This document shows, piece by piece, positions 7,386 to 8,620 of a stretch of DNA of 8,620 bases. The stretch's first letter is position 1. Every line of letters begins with the position of its first letter. The position numbers were made by a program, and so were the translations under genes. Below the pieces are notes generated by a model. It was not told where the DNA came from, did not search any database, and saw only the letters and a list, made by a program, of their open reading frames with translations. The DNA is from DAOQVB01 sp964400865 (GTDB taxonomy: Bacteria > Patescibacteriota > Microgenomatia > UBA1400 > PJMF01), in contig CAYNWG010000042.1 of NCBI GenBank assembly GCA_964400865.1, forward strand, positions 1-8,620. The letters run 5' to 3'.

Positions 7386-7394
7386 GCCTATAAT
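7365..7394 (+). promoter_or_regulatory. Full-consensus sigma-70-type promoter of the unknown plus-strand gene
   Basis: TTGACA (7365-7370) and TATAAT (7389-7394) both match the housekeeping consensus perfectly, with an 18 bp spacer. The start would be near 7401, giving a leader of about 24 nt that ends in a strong ribosome binding site. It is the strongest promoter in the window and implies high expression unless it is repressed. Confidence 0.85.
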
Positions 7395-7401
7395 CAGCGT
7401 G
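7383..7401. promoter_or_regulatory. Inverted repeat around the -10 box (possible operator)
   Basis: CACGC (7383-7387) and GCGTG (7397-7401) form a perfect 5 bp inverted repeat with a 9 bp centre. The centre coincides with the TATAAT box at 7389-7394, and the right arm reaches the predicted start site. A dimeric repressor bound here would block the plus-strand promoter. The left arm also overlaps the -35-like box of the opposing ruvX promoter. The arms are short, so chance is a real alternative. Confidence 0.35.
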
Positions 7402-7409
7402 TAGTAAAA

Positions 7410-7415
7410 AAGGAG
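7410..7415 (+). promoter_or_regulatory. Ribosome binding site that sets the start of the unknown gene
   Basis: AAGGAG lies 9 nt before the ATG at 7425. It shows that translation begins there. The in-frame TTG at 7365 is not a plausible start because it lies in the -35 box, upstream of the predicted transcript start. Confidence 0.85.
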
Positions 7416-7424
7416 ACATCCACT

Positions 7425-7886
7425 ATGAGCAACCCTGAAATTCAACCTAATCGACAAGCTAGAATTCTTGAAATTCAACAGGCTCAACTGGATCGCTGGT
7501 TAAAGGCATTTAAAGTGACGATTGATGATAAACAACCCTTCGATGCTCAGGTGAGAAAAATTGCAAACGATGTATTCGGAAATTCTATCGGTAATATCAG
7601 CGGTGTTTTTGAACTTTGCGAACTACTGAACACACATTACTATTCAGCTCTAATTACCCAGTGTCGAAAAGTGTTTGGGCTCGGATTACCAAATAATTTT
7701 GATCAACAACCTATCCGAGATCAAATGGTGATTTTAATCAAGATGCAAATGGGCAAATCCGTCGGAACAAATGGCTCCACTGATGCATTAGCGACTTTGT
7801 TAGAACGCGAGATTGAAACTGAAAGAGAATTAACAATAGATTTTTGGTCTGGATTATCTACTCCAATCTATTATGATGAGGATTAA
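7425..7886 (+). CDS. Hypothetical protein, 153 residues, soluble, not recognised
   Basis: I do not recognise this protein. It has no signal peptide, membrane segment, zinc motif or nucleotide-binding loop, and it looks soluble and largely helical. The N-terminal part (about 10-35) is rich in Gln, Arg and Leu (ARILEIQQAQLDRWLKAF) and could form an amphipathic helix. The middle (40-110) mixes hydrophobic and polar residues and has two cysteines, Cys65 and Cys80. A Gly/Ser/Thr-rich break follows (111-119). After it comes a charged helix (LLEREIETERELTIDF, 125-140) and an acidic, aromatic end (YYDED). Evidence that it is a real gene: a perfect-consensus promoter, a good ribosome binding site with correct spacing, and a 3' end abutting the sortase gene. 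It is transcribed alone and diverges from ruvX-mltG. A lineage-specific cytoplasmic protein is all that can be inferred. Confidence 0.88.
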   Translation: MSNPEIQPNRQARILEIQQAQLDRWLKAFKVTIDDKQPFDAQVRKIANDVFGNSIGNISGVFELCELLNTHYYSALITQCRKVFGLGLPNNFDQQPIRDQMVILIKMQMGKSVGTNGSTDALATLLEREIETERELTIDFWSGLSTPIYYDED

Positions 7887-8620
7887 TTACCCTCCTCGAT
7901 TAGCTGGGCTATAATCACACCTCGTCTCAAATACGTCCCTTCTGGTACACAAGTCACCAGCTTGAGTCGTTTGGCATCGTATTGCTGCGTCAAGATAAAG
8001 ACATCCTCTGGCTTAACTTCAGTCTTTTGCTGAACCAAGTACGTGTACTTCACACCGTCAGCCTCAATATATATTTTGTCTACCCCAACTTTTAACGTCA
8101 TAATTGTACTAAAAATTGAGTTATATCGATTGGGATTTTTTTCTGATGGATTGTAAAACTGCCGCAACACTGAGTGGCCAAATATAACCGGAGCACCAAA
8201 TTCTCCTGGTAGTGCAGTGCCGGGATAAGCAATCAGACTATTTTCCAAATCTGTTCCTCCCACTTCAACTTCTGCGTTTTCTATTTTTAAACTAGGAATA
8301 CTGACGACGTAGTGCTGAACTGGGCCTCCTTCTGGTGATTTTTCAACCAGTTCTGGAGCCGATCCACCAAACCAATTCGCCAGATTAGTAAAATCAAGCG
8401 TATCGCTGACAACCTCAGGCGCAACTGGTTTTTCCTCTGAGGCAATAAATACATTTGGAGAAGGAATTATCACCAAAGGTGTGATATCCATTACTTGATA
8501 TCGAGGAATTGGCGAAGTTAGTTCGCGTTGTAAAACATTCGACTCATCACTAACATAGTATCCCAAAATTGGCACCACAGCGCTACCAACCAGGTATACT
8601 CCGGTTGTTAAAAGTAATAA
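7883..8620 (-). CDS. Sortase family transpeptidase (partial, N-terminus beyond the right edge)
   Basis: Sortases are membrane-anchored cysteine transpeptidases that cut a C-terminal sorting signal (often LPXTG-like) on secreted proteins and join them to the cell wall or to pilin subunits. Counting from the in-frame GTG at 8578, the catalytic His135 is in VIFGHSVLR, Cys210 in LKLVTCVPEGTY, and the arginine is Arg218 or Arg219 in YLRRGVIIAQL, so the triad is complete. The GTG is probably not the true start. The frame stays open to the right edge and encodes a hydrophobic stretch (LLLLTTGVYLVGSA, then VVPILGYYV) that looks like the N-terminal membrane anchor. A linker of about 75 residues rich in Pro, Ser and acidic residues separates the anchor from the catalytic barrel. 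The substrate and class cannot be fixed, and no substrate protein with a sorting signal is visible. The stop overlaps that of the convergent unknown gene. Confidence 0.94.
   Translation of the reverse strand, partial: LLLLTTGVYLVGSAVVPILGYYVSDESNVLQRELTSPIPRYQVMDITPLVIIPSPNVFIASEEKPVAPEVVSDTLDFTNLANWFGGSAPELVEKSPEGGPVQHYVVSIPSLKIENAEVEVGGTDLENSLIAYPGTALPGEFGAPVIFGHSVLRQFYNPSEKNPNRYNSIFSTIMTLKVGVDKIYIEADGVKYTYLVQQKTEVKPEDVFILTQQYDAKRLKLVTCVPEGTYLRRGVIIAQLIEEGN

Noticed and set aside
7365..7424. N-terminal extension of the unknown gene from a TTG at 7365
   Set aside because: The TTG is the first codon-sized part of the TTGACA -35 box and lies upstream of the predicted transcription start. The ATG at 7425 has a proper AAGGAG site.
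7883..8578. Sortase treated as complete from the GTG at 8578
   Set aside because: The frame continues open to the window edge and encodes the expected hydrophobic anchor, so the gene is cut by the window boundary.
1..8620. tRNA, rRNA, CRISPR, IS element or attachment site
   Set aside because: The only non-coding stretches are 188 and 105 nt, and neither contains cloverleaf, repeat-spacer or terminal-repeat structure.

Overview
The window carries four complete genes and two partial ones, and almost every base is used. On the minus strand, read from the right edge leftwards, are a sortase (its N-terminus runs off the right edge), ruvX, mltG, rpoB and rpoC (its C-terminal part runs off the left edge). 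One unrecognised gene of 153 codons sits on the plus strand between ruvX and the sortase. I see no tRNA, rRNA, IS element, CRISPR array or long repeat.

The organism is a bacterium with moderate-to-low GC that uses TGA as a normal stop (rpoB and mltG both end in TGA). A sortase argues for a monoderm-like, Gram-positive-type envelope. The beta subunit is short at 1143 residues and lacks the large E. coli insertions. The beta-prime subunit has a charged coiled-coil insertion like that of Actinobacteria. rpoBC is not preceded by rplJL. Together these fit the Candidate Phyla Radiation (Patescibacteria) best. That is an inference from gene content and style, not a phylogenetic result; the TGA stops exclude lineages that read TGA as glycine.

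Layout. (1) Positions 1-5700 hold rpoBC, with an ATGA stop/start overlap and an rpoC ribosome binding site inside the end of rpoB. (2) Positions 5701-5888 hold an extended -10 promoter at the mltG/rpoB junction and a leader of about 160 nt. That leader contains a terminator-like hairpin with a U tract, which every rpoB transcript from this promoter must cross: a candidate attenuator. (3) Positions 5889-7319 hold ruvX-mltG, coupled as TAG-ATG, pairing an rRNA-processing nuclease with a cell-wall lytic transglycosylase. (4) Positions 7320-7424 are a compact divergent control region. A full-consensus promoter (TTGACA-18-TATAAT) drives the unknown gene, a weaker opposing promoter for ruvX is interleaved with it, and an inverted repeat is centred on the -10 box. 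(5) Positions 7425-8620 hold the unknown gene and the convergent sortase gene, whose stop codons overlap in a single TTAA.

The most interesting points are the candidate attenuator before rpoBC, the strongly promoted unknown gene with its possible operator, and changes in the rifampicin pocket of beta that predict natural resistance.
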